61,773 nucleotides of DNA, from the NCBI GenBank assembly GCA_022695795.1, contig MU404214.1:1-61773 (forward strand), given 5' to 3'. Of this stretch, positions 24,401-34,859 are shown in pieces (position 1 is the first letter of the stretch; the number at the start of each line of letters is the position of its first letter). The translations under genes were made by a program, and so were the position numbers. The notes beneath the pieces are model-generated. The model did not search any database, was not told the DNA's origin, and saw nothing but the letters and a program-made list of their open reading frames with translations. Source of the DNA: Biscogniauxia marginata. Its lineage: Eukaryota > Ascomycota > Sordariomycetes > Xylariales > Xylariaceae.

Positions 24401-25408
24401 TAAAAACGCTTTAAATTAAAATAAAACGACTTAATAAAAAAATTTAAATTTAAAAAGTTAAAACTATATAAAATTAAAAAAATCATTTTAAAAGTTAATT
24501 ATAAATTATTTTTTTAAAAAGATTTAAAATATATTTTATATTTTATATTTTTCTTTTAAAATTAATACTAAAAAACGTCTTGTTAAAAAACTAATTAAAA
24601 CTTAAAAAAAACTTTAATAAATACAAAATAAAAAAATATTAAATTTAAAATAAATTAATAATTAATTATAATATTTTGTTAAATAAGAAAGTTATTTACT
24701 TAAAGAAAATACTTAGAAATTATTTAATTATTTAAAAACCCTAATAAACGAATTTATAAACTTTTATTATTAAAACTTAAATTAATTAAAAAGGCTTAAA
24801 AATTAAGATTTTAATTTAAAAAAATAAATCGAAAAAAGGAACGACCGCGAAAATAACTTTAACTTATTTAATTAAAAATTATTATATAACTTAAAAACGT
24901 TTTTATTTTTTTAATTTATTTAAATTTTAAAAATTATATTATAACATTTTTAAACCTTTTTTTCCAAATAAAGTCGCGTTAACGACATAAACGAAAAATG
25001 TGTATAATAAATTTGTTTATTTTAAATTAAAGTTTAAAAAACGCCGTCTTCGCTTAATATTTTTTTTAAAAAAAGTCGTTTTTCTTTTAAATTTAAACGG
25101 TTAAAAAAGTTTAATAATATTTTAAAACTATTATATAAACCTTTTTAATAAATATATTTATTATATTTTAATAATTCCTTAAGTATTATAATATATAAAA
25201 AGTTATATTTAAAATAATAAAAGTATAATATAATATTAATATTTATCTTGTAAAAGTTAATATATCGCGTAAAATTTTCGCGCTTTTTTTTTTTAATTTA
25301 ATTATTAACGTTTAATAATATAATCATTAAATATAATAAAATATAAAAAGAATGTAAATTTATTAAAAAAAATCTTTAAAACAAAGATTTTAAAAAGGAA
25401 AAAAATAA
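18403..25408 (+). pseudogene. Element U degenerate gag-pol
   Basis: Plus-strand remnants parallel Y and V: gag from about 18430, a zinc-knuckle zone near 19540-19590, the protease region around 21180-21230, RT around 22600-22730, and integrase/chromodomain to about 24850. The RT catalytic segment is odd. Where Y and B have codons for Y-L-D-D-I-L-I, this copy lacks about 21 bp near 22680-22695, apparently lost between two TTTACTTA direct repeats. An AT-rich 3' zone (about 24900-25408) precedes the LTR. Confidence 0.75.
22101..22574 (+). repeat. Solo LTR (V-type) inserted in element U
   Basis: A 474-bp LTR starting TGTTACGAACCAACC and ending GGTTCGTCACA is flanked by a perfect 5-bp target duplication CATTA (22096-22100 and 22575-22579). 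It is much less mutated than the surrounding element and has the same length and U3 type as the 5' LTR of element V (60288-60761). It arose after U decayed, presumably by LTR-LTR recombination. Confidence 0.92.
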
Positions 25409-25829
25409 TATTATAAACTAATAATATTAAAAAGGTTTTTAATAAAGGTATAAAACATAAACTAAAAATATAAAAAACGAATAACTCGAGTTAAAAAGGC
25501 AATATAACGTCACGTAATATAAATTCTTGTCGATTTAAAAATTTATAAAAATTTAATAATATTTAATATATTAAAATAAAATTTAAAATAAAATAAAATA
25601 AAATTTCTTTTATATTTAGTTATTTATTTTTGTTTTTTAATTATTAATTTAAGATTATAATCATTTTTTAATATTATAATAAAAGTATTTTAAAATCTTT
25701 TTAATGAATAAGATATTATAAATCTTTTAAATTAACCTCGATCTTTTATTACCTTTAAATTAAAAAAAACCTAATACGTACTTATTTGTAAAGTTAATTA
25801 ACTAGGAATATATAAAGAGGTTCGTTATA
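25409..25829 (+). repeat. Element U right (3') LTR
   Basis: It starts TATTATAAACTAATAATATT, a decayed form of the Y-type start, and ends GGTTCGTTATA. The preceding internal sequence matches the pre-LTR segment of Y (56500-56557). Confidence 0.7.
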
Positions 25830-26655
25830 TATATATAATAAAAACGTAATAATTAAGTTTAATTAAATTAATAATTATCGCGATATTATAAATAAAGTAA
25901 TTTAAATAGTGATTAAAGCGATTTTATTTATTTAATATATAATTTTTAATTTAATTTTATATTAAAAAGTTAATTTATTACTTATAAAAATGTTATTTAA
26001 ATAAATATAACTAAAGACCTTTATAAAGCTTTATATATTAAATTAATAATACTTTTTTATTAAACGTATTAAAGCGCCGGCTTGGGAATAAAGTAATAAA
26101 CCTTTAATTAAATTCTTTTTATAAAAATTATTTCGATTATAACGTATAACGGTATTAACGTTATTAAGTCCTCGGTCGAAGTTATTAACTTAAAAATAAA
26201 AAAAGCATTTTTCGTTAATTATACGAAGTAAAAAAATAAATTAAGAAATATATTACGCGTAATTAAATTAAGTATTATTATTATATAAAGTAATATATTT
26301 AAATAAATCGAAAATAAAAAACATAATAAATTAAAGTTAAATAATTTATTTAAACGTTTAAATTATTAATTAAATATACGGTAAAATAAGTAATACGAAA
26401 TATTTAACGTGAAAGTGAAAATTATTTTAAAAACCGCGAAATAAGTAATTGTTTATTTATACGAAGTTTATTATTTTTATTTTAATAATATAATAATGTT
26501 ATTAAAGCTTATAAAACACTTATTAAATAATATATAAATATTTATATTAAAATTCTAAATTATAATAATTAAATTAAGAAGTTAATTAATATAATAATTT
26601 TTAAGGTATATAAAAATACTTAAAAATAAAGTCGTGAACACGAAAATAAAAAAAA
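25830..26655. other. AT-rich RIP-degraded sequence, no gene seen
   Basis: About 0.8 kb of stop-rich, AT-rich DNA with scattered CpG. No recognisable LTR or domain. Confidence 0.5.
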
Positions 26656-26827
26656 TGTTATAAAGGGCCCTAAACCCCTTATACGTGGCTTTAAAGATTA
26701 GTTAACCAGGTTTTAAATTTATATAAGTCCTTATCGCTATCTAGTAATATAATCGTGTTAACTTTTAATTTTATAATATAGTCTTTTTTTGGTTACGCCT
26801 AGTTATTATTAAGTCGTCGTGGTAATA
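26656..26827 (+). repeat. Probable short solo LTR of a different (copia-like) family
   Basis: A 172-bp patch of clearly higher complexity starts TGTTATAAAGGGCCC, ends GTGGTAATA and is flanked by AAAAA on both sides. Size and TG...(C/T)A ends fit a small LTR such as those of fungal copia elements. The poly-A flanks make the target duplication weak evidence. Confidence 0.4.
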
Positions 26828-27560
26828 AAAAAGCATAAAAATAAAAATAAAAATAAAAATAAAAAAACTTTTTATATTTATATATTTTAAAAAATTAATA
26901 AAAAGGAAAAAAACGAGTGTAATTAAAATAGTAATTAAAAAACGCCTTTTTTAAATATATAAAATAAAATAAAATAAAATAAATATAAATATGTAAGTTT
27001 TAAGAAAACTTTAGTTTATTTAACTCGTTTTATATTAGTTAATAATAAAACGAATTAAATATTTAAAAAAAATAAAACCGTGCCGTTACAAAAAAAAGAA
27101 AACATTAAATTATTTTGTAAAATGTAAATATATAAAAAGAAAACTACCGAAATATACGTTTATAAAAAAAGGGATTTTAAGTTATTTATTAAGCTTTAAA
27201 GGTTTTTAAAATTTCGAATTATTTATTTGCGAGGTACGGCTTTATATAACTATATAAAAGGCTTTATAACCGAAATTTAACCGGAGTTATTTTAAAAAAG
27301 AATTTATTTATTAATTATCGACTTATAAAGGTTTATATAATTTATAAGCAAAAAATTCGCGAAATATATAATTTTAAAAATACGTAATATAAAGGTAAAA
27401 ATGGAAGATTTTTTATGTTATGCAAAATATTAGCTTTATTTTAAGGTTTTAAGGCGCTATTTTAAGACTTTGAAGTATTTTAATCGTTTTATACGTTATT
27501 ATTACGCGATAAGTACAAGCGAATATTTATATAGTTAAGTAGTTCTCGTTCTTCGGACGT
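26828..27560 (+). other. AT-rich block with a possible gag relic of another retroelement
   Basis: Around 27215-27440 the plus strand gives a frame with few stops reading YLRGTAL then a hydrophobic/charged segment. This recalls the capsid region of Ty3/gypsy gag, but not the chromovirus family described here. The rest is AT-rich with no features. Weak assignment. Confidence 0.3.
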
Positions 27561-27983
27561 TAATAATATCATTATTATAACATTTACTATAATAACATTT
27601 ACTATATCGCTTACACCTGCTTTACTTTCCACGACCTATGCAATGCTCACCGTGCTTCTCAACACTTCTCTTATAATAATTTCAAGCGATATCTAGAATA
27701 TTAATATTATAGTATCTAGTACAAAGGCCTAACGTTGACACCAACTCGTATGCCTGTATTTCAGAAATAAAAGATTTAGGTACCTACGTAAGTCAGGCCA
27801 CTGGATCCAAACAGTATGATGAATCGATCAATACCTACCTAGCGAGCGACGCCTCTCACCTGCGCGTGATGTCAGCTAGGAATACGCAGGCCTGTTCTCA
27901 CGCATCCCCGTTTACCGATCTGAAGCCTATCTGCCTGGTATGAATGGCGCACTTGACAGCTTCGACAACACTCATCGTCCGAT
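27561..27983. other. Left edge of island 3, 3' flank of the ATP-grasp gene
   Basis: Composition changes from AT-rich to balanced within this stretch. No open frame of interest; it should carry the 3' UTR and poly(A) signal of the minus-strand gene. Confidence 0.5.
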
Positions 27984-29951
27984 TTATTGTGATATTTTAG
28001 GTTGACAAGCGCTAAAGCTTTTGCTCACGGAGCAGATCATCGAACCTCCAGAGCTTATCGCACAGATGCGATCACCGCTTGACCGCCACTAGAAGACTCG
28101 GAGTCAGTTATCGCCATATTGAGTATCAATCTGGAGGGTTTTAAAAGCTTCTAAGCGTAATCTTCGCCCAAAAAGAGAAGCTTATGCTCCAGAAGTCGCC
28201 AAAACAGGAAGAATGTGTCGCCGAGAAGTGCTTACAATTCCTAAGCCGCAGAACTTCCCCTGAATAATGTGCCATGTTCCAACAAGAGGATAACGCAGCT
28301 TCTCTCCAGATGCATGCAATACCAAATCATACAAGCAATGTTTAACTCTTCGTTGGACGACAAATGTCTTTTCCGTGAATGGGGCTTGGGATTGCAGGCC
28401 GCTCAAAACGGATTTCCACTCTTGAGGAGTAAGATCTCCTCCAAACATAATCCCGGCTCCTTTTCCACTTCGAATGGGCTTGAGGACGTATTCGTCCTTC
28501 AGATTCAGTGAATAGATTGATTTTTGTAGGAGCAAATGTAGCTGAGGCGAGCCGGGGATGAAAGTGTCCACGATGCCTTCATCTAATATGCGCGCCTGCT
28601 CTGGCGTCAATACCTGCGCCTGTACCAGCTGCTCTAGCTCCTGTTTCACGATGCCGAGCATGCGCTTATCGTGGACCAACAATATAGTCCGGAGGTCGTT
28701 GAAGCAGCAGAGGCTAATCTGTCGTAGCATATCCTGTGATAGGGCAAAAAGCTCGTGCTGATGAAGCTCCAAACCGACTTGCTGGATCTCTTCTACGGTC
28801 TCCCCTTTGCTATTGATGAATGTAGTTGGAGAAGGAAACATCTTCGCATCTCCATTTCTATGTGCTAAGCAACATAGACGATACCTGCGATTTCCCTCCA
28901 GATTAGCCTCGAGCCTGAGATCTGATGGGCTTATGAGTCGTGGGGTGACGCCAAATCTCTCCTGCGCAGCGTCGATGAGCATATGGATATCCATCCCTGC
29001 TTCCTCCCCAATGAGTAGATGCAATGGTACACTAGGATCGAAGAGAGATCGTAAGCCATCAAAGATCTATGTAACATCAGACCAAGCTGCAATGATTTTG
29101 GGATCTTGGGCGGCAACTTCACTCACCTGCGCAGGGGCCGTTGTACTAGCCAGCCCAAAGCTTCCGAGGTTCATGTCATCGAGAGCCTCCTGTCCGTATG
29201 CCACGTGAAAGGCTCCGTTGAAAGGGAAGCGGCCGTTAATCTCCGTGATTAAAAAGTTCTCCACGACCACCTCGCCCTGGCAACCTACACGGTCTTCGAT
29301 TAGGAAGTCCGGCCTCCAAGAACCTGGACACGCAGAGTATTCCCTCAGTCTTCCTAACGAGACTTGATCCTCGAGCCACTAAGCTAGGTGTCAATAGGAA
29401 TGCATTCATAGAACAAATGTTAGTGGCACAAATAAGAGGAGATAGACCAACCTTCAGGAGATCCTCTTCTTCCCTTTTCAAGGGCATGCGCTCGAAGAAT
29501 CGTGCTTGTTGATCACTCCACCACCTCTGAACAATGTCACTCACAGCAACAGTCAATGATTTCGATAATTCCACTATCTGTTCCTACAGAGCACTCGGCG
29601 TCAGTTTTCGCCATCTTGAGTCTTATTTGCGAGGGGTTTGGAAGCATCTAGATACACCCTTCGCCCAAGGAGGAATGCCAGTGCTCTAAAAGTCGCTAAA
29701 ATCGGAAGAAAACAAACCTGAGTACTCACCTGGTGATACTTCGTGACGAGAATTGGCCGGGGACAAGCCGTCCGGTAGGACGCCTTGGGCCACAGGCGAG
29801 CAGGGCACTTCGATAAGAGCGTCGATTGGAGCGCATCGTGCTCTTTGGCATGAGCTACGTCTGTAGTCATGCTATTACCGATAGTTATAAAGACATCGTG
29901 ATCGATTCCGACCCGAATCTGCTGCAGTTTGGTTGATGCTGTGTCCTCCAT
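27984..29951 (-). CDS. ATP-grasp-fold ligase-like protein, five exons (513 aa)
   Basis: My model joins exons 29951-29730, 29583-29452, 29378-29127, 29066-28236 and 28088-27984, giving 513 codons without a stop. All introns are GT-AG and phase 0, with CTGAC or CTAAC branch-like sites. It resembles fungal proteins annotated as glutathione-synthetase ATP-binding-domain-like. Visible ATP-grasp-like elements are EINGRFPFNG (about residues 163-172), HDKRML (334-339), the nucleotide-binding strand LKPIRSGKGAGI (397-408, candidate Lys398) and VVQRRV (438-443). Family logic suggests ATP-dependent acyl-phosphate formation and amide or ester ligation; the substrate is unknown. The last exon restores a WRSSGDR-type C-terminus. 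Two of its introns are homologous to each other. It is divergent from the dioxygenase gene 508 bp away. No RIP damage. Confidence 0.85.
28089..28235 (-). repeat. Intron 4 of the ATP-grasp gene: introner-like copy
   Basis: A 147-nt GT-AG intron (GTAAGC ... CTGACTCCGAGTCTTCTAG). It aligns along its whole length with intron 1 (146 nt) of the same gene, including shared blocks GGCGACTT, TTGGGCGAAG, ATGGCGA-AACTGAC and CCGAGT-CT-TAG. Whole-intron similarity at two sites fits an introner-like element. Confidence 0.8.
29584..29729 (-). repeat. Intron 1 of the ATP-grasp gene: introner-like copy
   Basis: A 146-nt GT-AG intron (GTGAGTACTC ... CTGACGCCGAGTGCTCTGTAG) homologous to intron 4. Introns 2 (29379-29451, 73 nt) and 3 (29067-29126, 60 nt) are of ordinary length and do not share this sequence. 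Confidence 0.8.
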
Positions 29952-30459
29952 TGGGGAAAACTACTGAGATTGTAGTCTGCGACGAAATGTCGTAGTACGC
30001 CTGAGAAGATCAATAAATAAGTGACCCAAGCAACAATCTTCTGCTCTATCTACTCAGGGTTCAAAATTGTATGAACCACAAAACCAGCCGAGAGTAGTCA
30101 TTCCCGGGGTCATTCAATATTTCTAGGCACTGGTGGCCTTCGGGGTCACTAACTATCAATAGTGACCGGTCAAAAGTGCACCGCGCATCATACTATGCGA
30201 ATTAAGACTCGGGTCCGATCTGAGTTACCATTTTCCTGTGTCGGTGCTACCCTTGTAAATCATATAATATATTGCCCAGTGCAGGTATCTGAACCATGCG
30301 TGCAGCCATTTGGCGTACGGGCACTGTGAAACATGCAGATGATCAAGCTGGAGATTGAAAATACATCTGCCAAAATAAGTATAAAGCAATGAAGAGCCTT
30401 TTAATAGCAAATTCGTATTTCGAATATACCTCCACTACAACGTTCTCAATCCTGAAATC
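29952..30459. promoter_or_regulatory. Bidirectional promoter region, ATP-grasp / dioxygenase
   Basis: 508 bp separate the two divergent start codons. The region contains an 8-bp inverted repeat GGTCACTA/TAGTGACC (30144-30167) and a further CGGGGTCA copy at about 30107-30115. The arrangement suggests co-regulation of the two genes. No transcription-factor gene was recognised nearby. Confidence 0.5.
30144..30167. promoter_or_regulatory. Inverted repeat, candidate operator
   Basis: GGTCACTA and TAGTGACC are separated by 8 bp, close to the middle of the divergent promoter. The wider arms read CGGGGTCACTA and TAGTGACCGG. A dimeric regulator site is inferred, not shown. Confidence 0.4.
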
Positions 30460-31422
30460 ATGAATCGAGCTTCACACTACGCTCGAGAGGCTAGTCGTGC
30501 CAACCCCTTTACATCGAACCACAGCTTACGGCGTCCGAGGATCGCATCTTCGTATCTAATATACCAAGTCCGCAATGTTTCTACGAAACCTCCAAAGCAG
30601 ATTCCTCACTTACGGGTACTTCAGCCAACCCTTTCAACGCAGGTTCAACACGTTCAAGATGTTGCTAAGCAACTGGAAAACACGGGCATTCTCAAAATCA
30701 ACCTTGCGTTCCCGGATGATGACAGCCAATATCTTGAGCAATTACTTCTCAGTCTTCATAACCACCTTGATCACAAGCTACCTATTACACACAGTGCGAC
30801 TCGGGGTTGGTTTTGGGACATCCGCCCGAGTGCTGCCAACTTCCAGACTGCAAATTGCCAGGCGCGCTCTGAAACCATGGAAGAATTCTCCTGGCACACG
30901 GATTGCAGCTACGAAAATCCACCCCCGAGGTACTTCGCCCTTCAAGTCCTCCAACCAGATCGATATGGAGGCGGCATATTATCGCTCATGAACGTTCAAC
31001 GTCTGAGCGAGCGGCTTTCATCGTCCACTCGAGCGGCTCTGATGCGGCCCGATTACAGAATTACGACCCCCCCAGAGTTCTACAAGCAGTCTAAGCAAAG
31101 CTCTATTAATGGAAGCCTTTTGGCTACCGATTTAGATGGCCGGCCAAGCATGCGGTTCAGAGGTGACATAATAGCAGCTTTGAATACCAAGGCATCCCAG
31201 GCGTTGGAAAATCTCAAGCAAGGATTAAAGGCCGCTGCTGCCGAATCTGAGACAACTATGCACCTTTCAGCTGTTGACTTACCCGAGCGAACTATTGTGC
31301 TTGTTGACAACCGCCGGTGGCTACATGCACGATCTCACGTTAAGGATCCGGAAAGGCACTTGCGTCGGGTACGCTGGGATGCAGTTCCGTTTCACGGCAT
31401 CTCCCGTGAGACACAATCATAA
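30460..31422 (+). CDS. TauD-type Fe(II)/2-oxoglutarate-dependent dioxygenase (320 aa)
   Basis: A single-exon enzyme of the TauD/TfdA (clavaminate synthase-like) superfamily. It would couple 2-oxoglutarate decarboxylation to hydroxylation, desaturation or ring formation on an unknown substrate. The iron facial triad is visible: SWHTDCSYE gives His146 and Asp148, and RRWLHARSHV gives distal His289. The Arg cluster ERHLRRVRW (about 299-306) should bind the 2-oxoglutarate carboxylate. RYFALQVLQPDRYGGG (157-172) is the usual core strand after the HxD motif. The first ~45 residues are Arg/Ser-rich and almost free of acidic residues, like a mitochondrial presequence, though not proof of one. It reads divergently from the ATP-grasp gene and in the same direction as the adenylating enzyme. 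No RIP damage. Confidence 0.88.
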   Translation: MNRASHYAREASRANPFTSNHSLRRPRIASSYLIYQVRNVSTKPPKQIPHLRVLQPTLSTQVQHVQDVAKQLENTGILKINLAFPDDDSQYLEQLLLSLHNHLDHKLPITHSATRGWFWDIRPSAANFQTANCQARSETMEEFSWHTDCSYENPPPRYFALQVLQPDRYGGGILSLMNVQRLSERLSSSTRAALMRPDYRITTPPEFYKQSKQSSINGSLLATDLDGRPSMRFRGDIIAALNTKASQALENLKQGLKAAAAESETTMHLSAVDLPERTIVLVDNRRWLHARSHVKDPERHLRRVRWDAVPFHGISRETQS

Positions 31423-32712
31423 CAAACTTGTTCATGTGAAGATATGCTTGAGTGGACGAGGTCTGAGCCTCACCATTGTGGAAAGAGGGGATGCGATGAG
31501 GGGAATATCCAAGATGTGGCAAGTGATATTTCAAGTAGTATCGAAGCCTAGTGCTATCATTAGCTGTTATTCGAAAGCATCAAAATGTTCGAGGTGAATA
31601 GATTCAAACATCATTCTGTCTTCAACCCGAAACCATTTTAAGCGAATATGAGTACGAGGATTTACCTACTGCTGGCTGTGAAACCAGTCGACCTCTATAG
31701 AAATCGCGTACATCGTCACATGTCATAATCAGTTCATTCGACGGAGCCACAGGTGTAACAAGGGGTAAGGGCTTATATTGAAATAACTATAATACGATAT
31801 GGTCCGCCTTGCCTTTCAAATTACCGTGGCGGCGAAGCTTTGCTTTTATGCTTCTGATCATTTCCTATTTGGGATTAATACGCAGGAGTCGGCGTGTCTT
31901 CACGCCAACTACTACTCTAATTATATGAATGCTTAACGTATGATTGTTATATGCAATAGAGACCAACACCCGTCACATGCTTTTCACCCTCGAATCACTT
32001 CTCAGTGTGTGTGGGTCCCTATCACAACAGGCGTAAAACTTTAGAGCACGCAACTCAATATATTGCAGATGGACACTTATTACAGCCACTGTACAACGTG
32101 GAACCGGTCACTCAGTAGTACTTACTGCCATTGAACCAATACTGCTGTCATAATATTTGCTCATATGAAACCGTCACCCGGAGGCGTTATGCGGCTTACC
32201 AATATCAAAGCGCACCCGTAGTTGATTTACAAGTGTAGGCACATATTAACAAGACTTTTTCTGCTCGAAAAAGCAACATGAATCAATAGAACTCTGAAAC
32301 CAGCCACCGAGTGCTTCAAGTCTTGGAGAGTAGCTCGTACCAACCAACAACATTCTTCGCCGGCTCTCTAACCAGCTAGTTGAACGAGGCGTTCATGATC
32401 TCAGCTGCGTTTCGCCGCTAGTGTTTGATCGCAACCTGGCATAATCATCCTTGCAGTCACTGGTGATATGCCGGCCCAATAAAATGTTGTAACATCGTGA
32501 TACTGACCACTCAATGAGAAACGAGGTGGCTTGCGACTGGTCAGGTTGCGGGCGGCGGACTGCAGCCGTCAAACGTTCCAGGTTAGTGTTACTAGACGTC
32601 TCATCGCGAGGCGAGATGTTCCATTATACCTAGAAAAGACACAGGGGATCGGACCACGATGTTTGTTAATCACCTCAATTACACCTTTGCAAGGCACTTC
32701 ACGTCTTACATC
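31423..32712. other. Intergenic region between dioxygenase and adenylating enzyme
   Basis: About 1.3 kb of balanced-composition DNA without a convincing gene. Open frames at 31423-31597 and 32531-32749 are short and overlap flanking genes or lack motifs. It should carry the promoter of the downstream gene. An ATG at 32659 is in frame with that gene and is discussed there. Confidence 0.5.
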
Positions 32713-34216
32713 ATGGATCCCGACGTCTACTCCTTACAGGATGTACTAGCTATTGCCAGAATACACCCTTTTTACTGTCCGGAGACAGAGTATCCTCCCA
32801 ATGCATCTGCTGTTGACGCCGCTAGGAAACGAGCGGCAGAGCTGTCAGCGACAATAGACCTGAAACTATTTCCGTTACTCTGGAAGAAGGACTTGTAAGC
32901 GACCTGCTACTTCAATCGATTGTCCCAGGAGATAATAGCTAACATTTTGAAGGTACACCACCATTGAGAGACTTGTTAATGACACGAGTCCCAATAATAC
33001 CTATCGCCATAGCATCTATGCTAGCATTACCGGTGGAGGCTTTGGATCCAAACCGTTATTTTTCGCAACTGACGCGAGCGAAAACCGCCGGCAGAGAGCA
33101 ACCTACGGTCGGCTCCTCCGGGCATTAGGGGTCGTTACCCCTGGTGACTGGGTTCTGACGGTCCATAGCACCGGTGAACTATACAGGTGAGCAGCCAACC
33201 CTTATGCAAGTACACAGCGCTAATAGAGAGCTGCTAGAGCTTTGGACCTCGTGCTTGAGGTCTTGGAGAATGCTGGGGCTTCTGTTCTCAGCGCAGGCAA
33301 TCAGATGTTAGCGCCCAAGGTGGCTGGATTGCTTGCTAAGTACCACATCAACGTATTGACTGGCGATAGCAGCCAAGTTGTTCAGATTGTGCACCATATC
33401 TCAACACTCCCTCGAGAAGAGAGAGACCAAATTAAGTTGGACAAGATCATCTACACGTCAGAAGTGCTCACCTTGGCACAACGTGCTCTTATAGGACGAG
33501 TCCTGGGCAAAATCAGAATCTGCTCAATGTTCGCGAGTGCAGAAGCCGGCCCTGTGGCAGCTAGTAATCCCGATATAGCGGGAAGTAGCACCATCCCAGG
33601 TTCAGTCGACTTTATCTTCGATACACGCACCATGCTGGTTGAGATATTCCCATCCGCCTGTACCGAGAGCGATTCTTCTATCTCTAACCCTCTACCTGAC
33701 GGCGAGCAGGGAATCGTGGTCCAGACTTCTCTCACTCGTCTACGAAACCCACTTGTGCGCTACGTAACTGGCGACATTGGATCGCTGCATCCTCTCCCCG
33801 ACCATGCACGTTCCCTCTTGTCTGAAACTGGCTGGCACCATCTCCGCGTTCTTCGCCTTGTAGGTCGTGATCGCCGCTTTAGCTTTGATTGGGATGGGGA
33901 ATACATTGAATTCGGAGGCCTAACATCCCTGATGGAAATGGAGCACGCGGTCTTGCAATGGCAGGTCATCCTAGGCACGGTGAAGCCATCTCAGGAGTCG
34001 TCGATAGAGGTCCGAGTTCTCTGCGCCACATTGGATAAAGAGGAGGATTCTCTCTCCACCAAACAAAGGATTGCGATTCGACTGACGGATTTTCTTCGTG
34101 TGTACGATAAGAATTGTCACAGGTTTCAGCTCAAATTTGTTGAAAGCATGGACGGTTTTGAGCGAAGCGAAACAGGCCGCAAAGTCATCAAATTCATAGA
34201 CTACTACAACAACTGA
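32713..34216 (+). CDS. PaaK-like adenylate-forming enzyme (464 aa)
   Basis: Exons 32713-32894, 32953-33186 and 33238-34216 join to 464 codons. Introns are 58 nt (GTAAGC ... CTAAC ... AAG) and 51 nt (GTGAGC ... TAG). The protein matches the phenylacetate-CoA ligase (PaaK) branch of the ANL superfamily, which activates carboxylates as acyl-adenylates. The phosphate loop is SITGGGFGSKP (85-95), the acyl-adenylate motif region is FASAEAGP (about 237-244), and the ribose-binding Asp lies in RYVTGDIG (313-320), followed by GRDRR (348-352). The domain order is complete and the size fits PaaK enzymes plus a short N-terminal extension. I chose the ATG at 32713; an in-frame ATG at 32659 would add 18 residues. 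No adjacent carrier-protein domain is seen. Substrate unknown; a joint pathway with the two neighbouring genes is inferred. Confidence 0.87.
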
Positions 34217-34859
34217 TAATTAATATCTTTTCTCATCCCTGAAGGTTATCGTCTGACGATAATGATTCCATGAATATGGTTGTAATCAAAACGCCATAGA
34301 TAGATGGTAAACTGAACCGGGTGCCATTCATACTTACTAGGACCCAGATCAATAACCCCTTGTTTTCGTTGTTATCGTCATCAGAGAGCTCGATTGCCTC
34401 TGTAAGTTGCTATTGGTTGAATCAATTCCAAAAATAGGGAATAATAATCAGATCGGCGAATACCAAAACAGGCAAACGGCGTAGCCGTTTTTCCCTTTTC
34501 TTAATAAGGAAACGGACTGACTATAAGCTACGTCAGAAGCATACGTAGCCTTTGGCTATTGCTTATAGAATAACTTTATATAAATAAGAGTGTTTTCTCT
34601 CTCAGCTAGATAAAAAACTCGAACACATATACGGATAATAACACTACTATTATTGCTATTGCTACTATCCCTACTGTTACCCCATCTGCTTCCATTCGCC
34701 ACCATTATTACTTGACTGATAGCCTCCGAGAACCTCGATATCTTGCTTCGGGCGTTTTGCGCAGTGTTGCTCATGATCCTCCTCATCCTTTCGCTTTCTA
34801 GCGTGCACATCGGTGCTATCCTCGCGGGCAACGTGGCTGGCCTGTCTTGTAAGTCTGCA
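34217..34859. other. 3' flank with hairpin-rich segment (34470-34570)
   Basis: After the adenylating enzyme there is non-coding DNA. AAACGGC-GTA-GCCGTTT (34474-34490) is a perfect 7-bp hairpin. CCGTTT...AAACGG and TATAAGC...GCTTATA pairs nest around 34484-34567. This could be a small non-autonomous transposon or a structured RNA, and no copy was seen elsewhere in the window. Confidence 0.4.

Larger units (their letters stand above)
17935..25829 (+). mobile_element. Element U: chromovirus with mismatched LTRs
   Basis: A plus-strand Ty3/gypsy chromovirus with gag to chromodomain order, heavily RIP-altered. The left LTR (17935-18402, about 468 bp) and right LTR (25409-25829, about 421 bp) share their gag-proximal part but differ in U3. 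The flanking pentamers (TACTT left, TATAT right) do not match even allowing for C-to-T. It is therefore probably a hybrid of two insertions or a rearranged copy. It contains a solo LTR of another subfamily at 22101-22574. Confidence 0.75.

Noticed and set aside
28182..28235. Ending the ATP-grasp protein at the TAA near 28182-28184
   Set aside because: That stop lies inside intron 4; splicing at 28235/28089 restores the family's C-terminus with WRSSGDR.
28558..29208. Plus-strand ORFs within the ATP-grasp gene
   Set aside because: Antisense shadows of exons of the minus-strand gene.
29601..29729. Tandem duplicate of the ATP-grasp C-terminus upstream of its own gene
   Set aside because: The similarity is between introns 1 and 4, with donor and acceptor sites aligned, so homologous introns explain it better than a duplicated coding segment.
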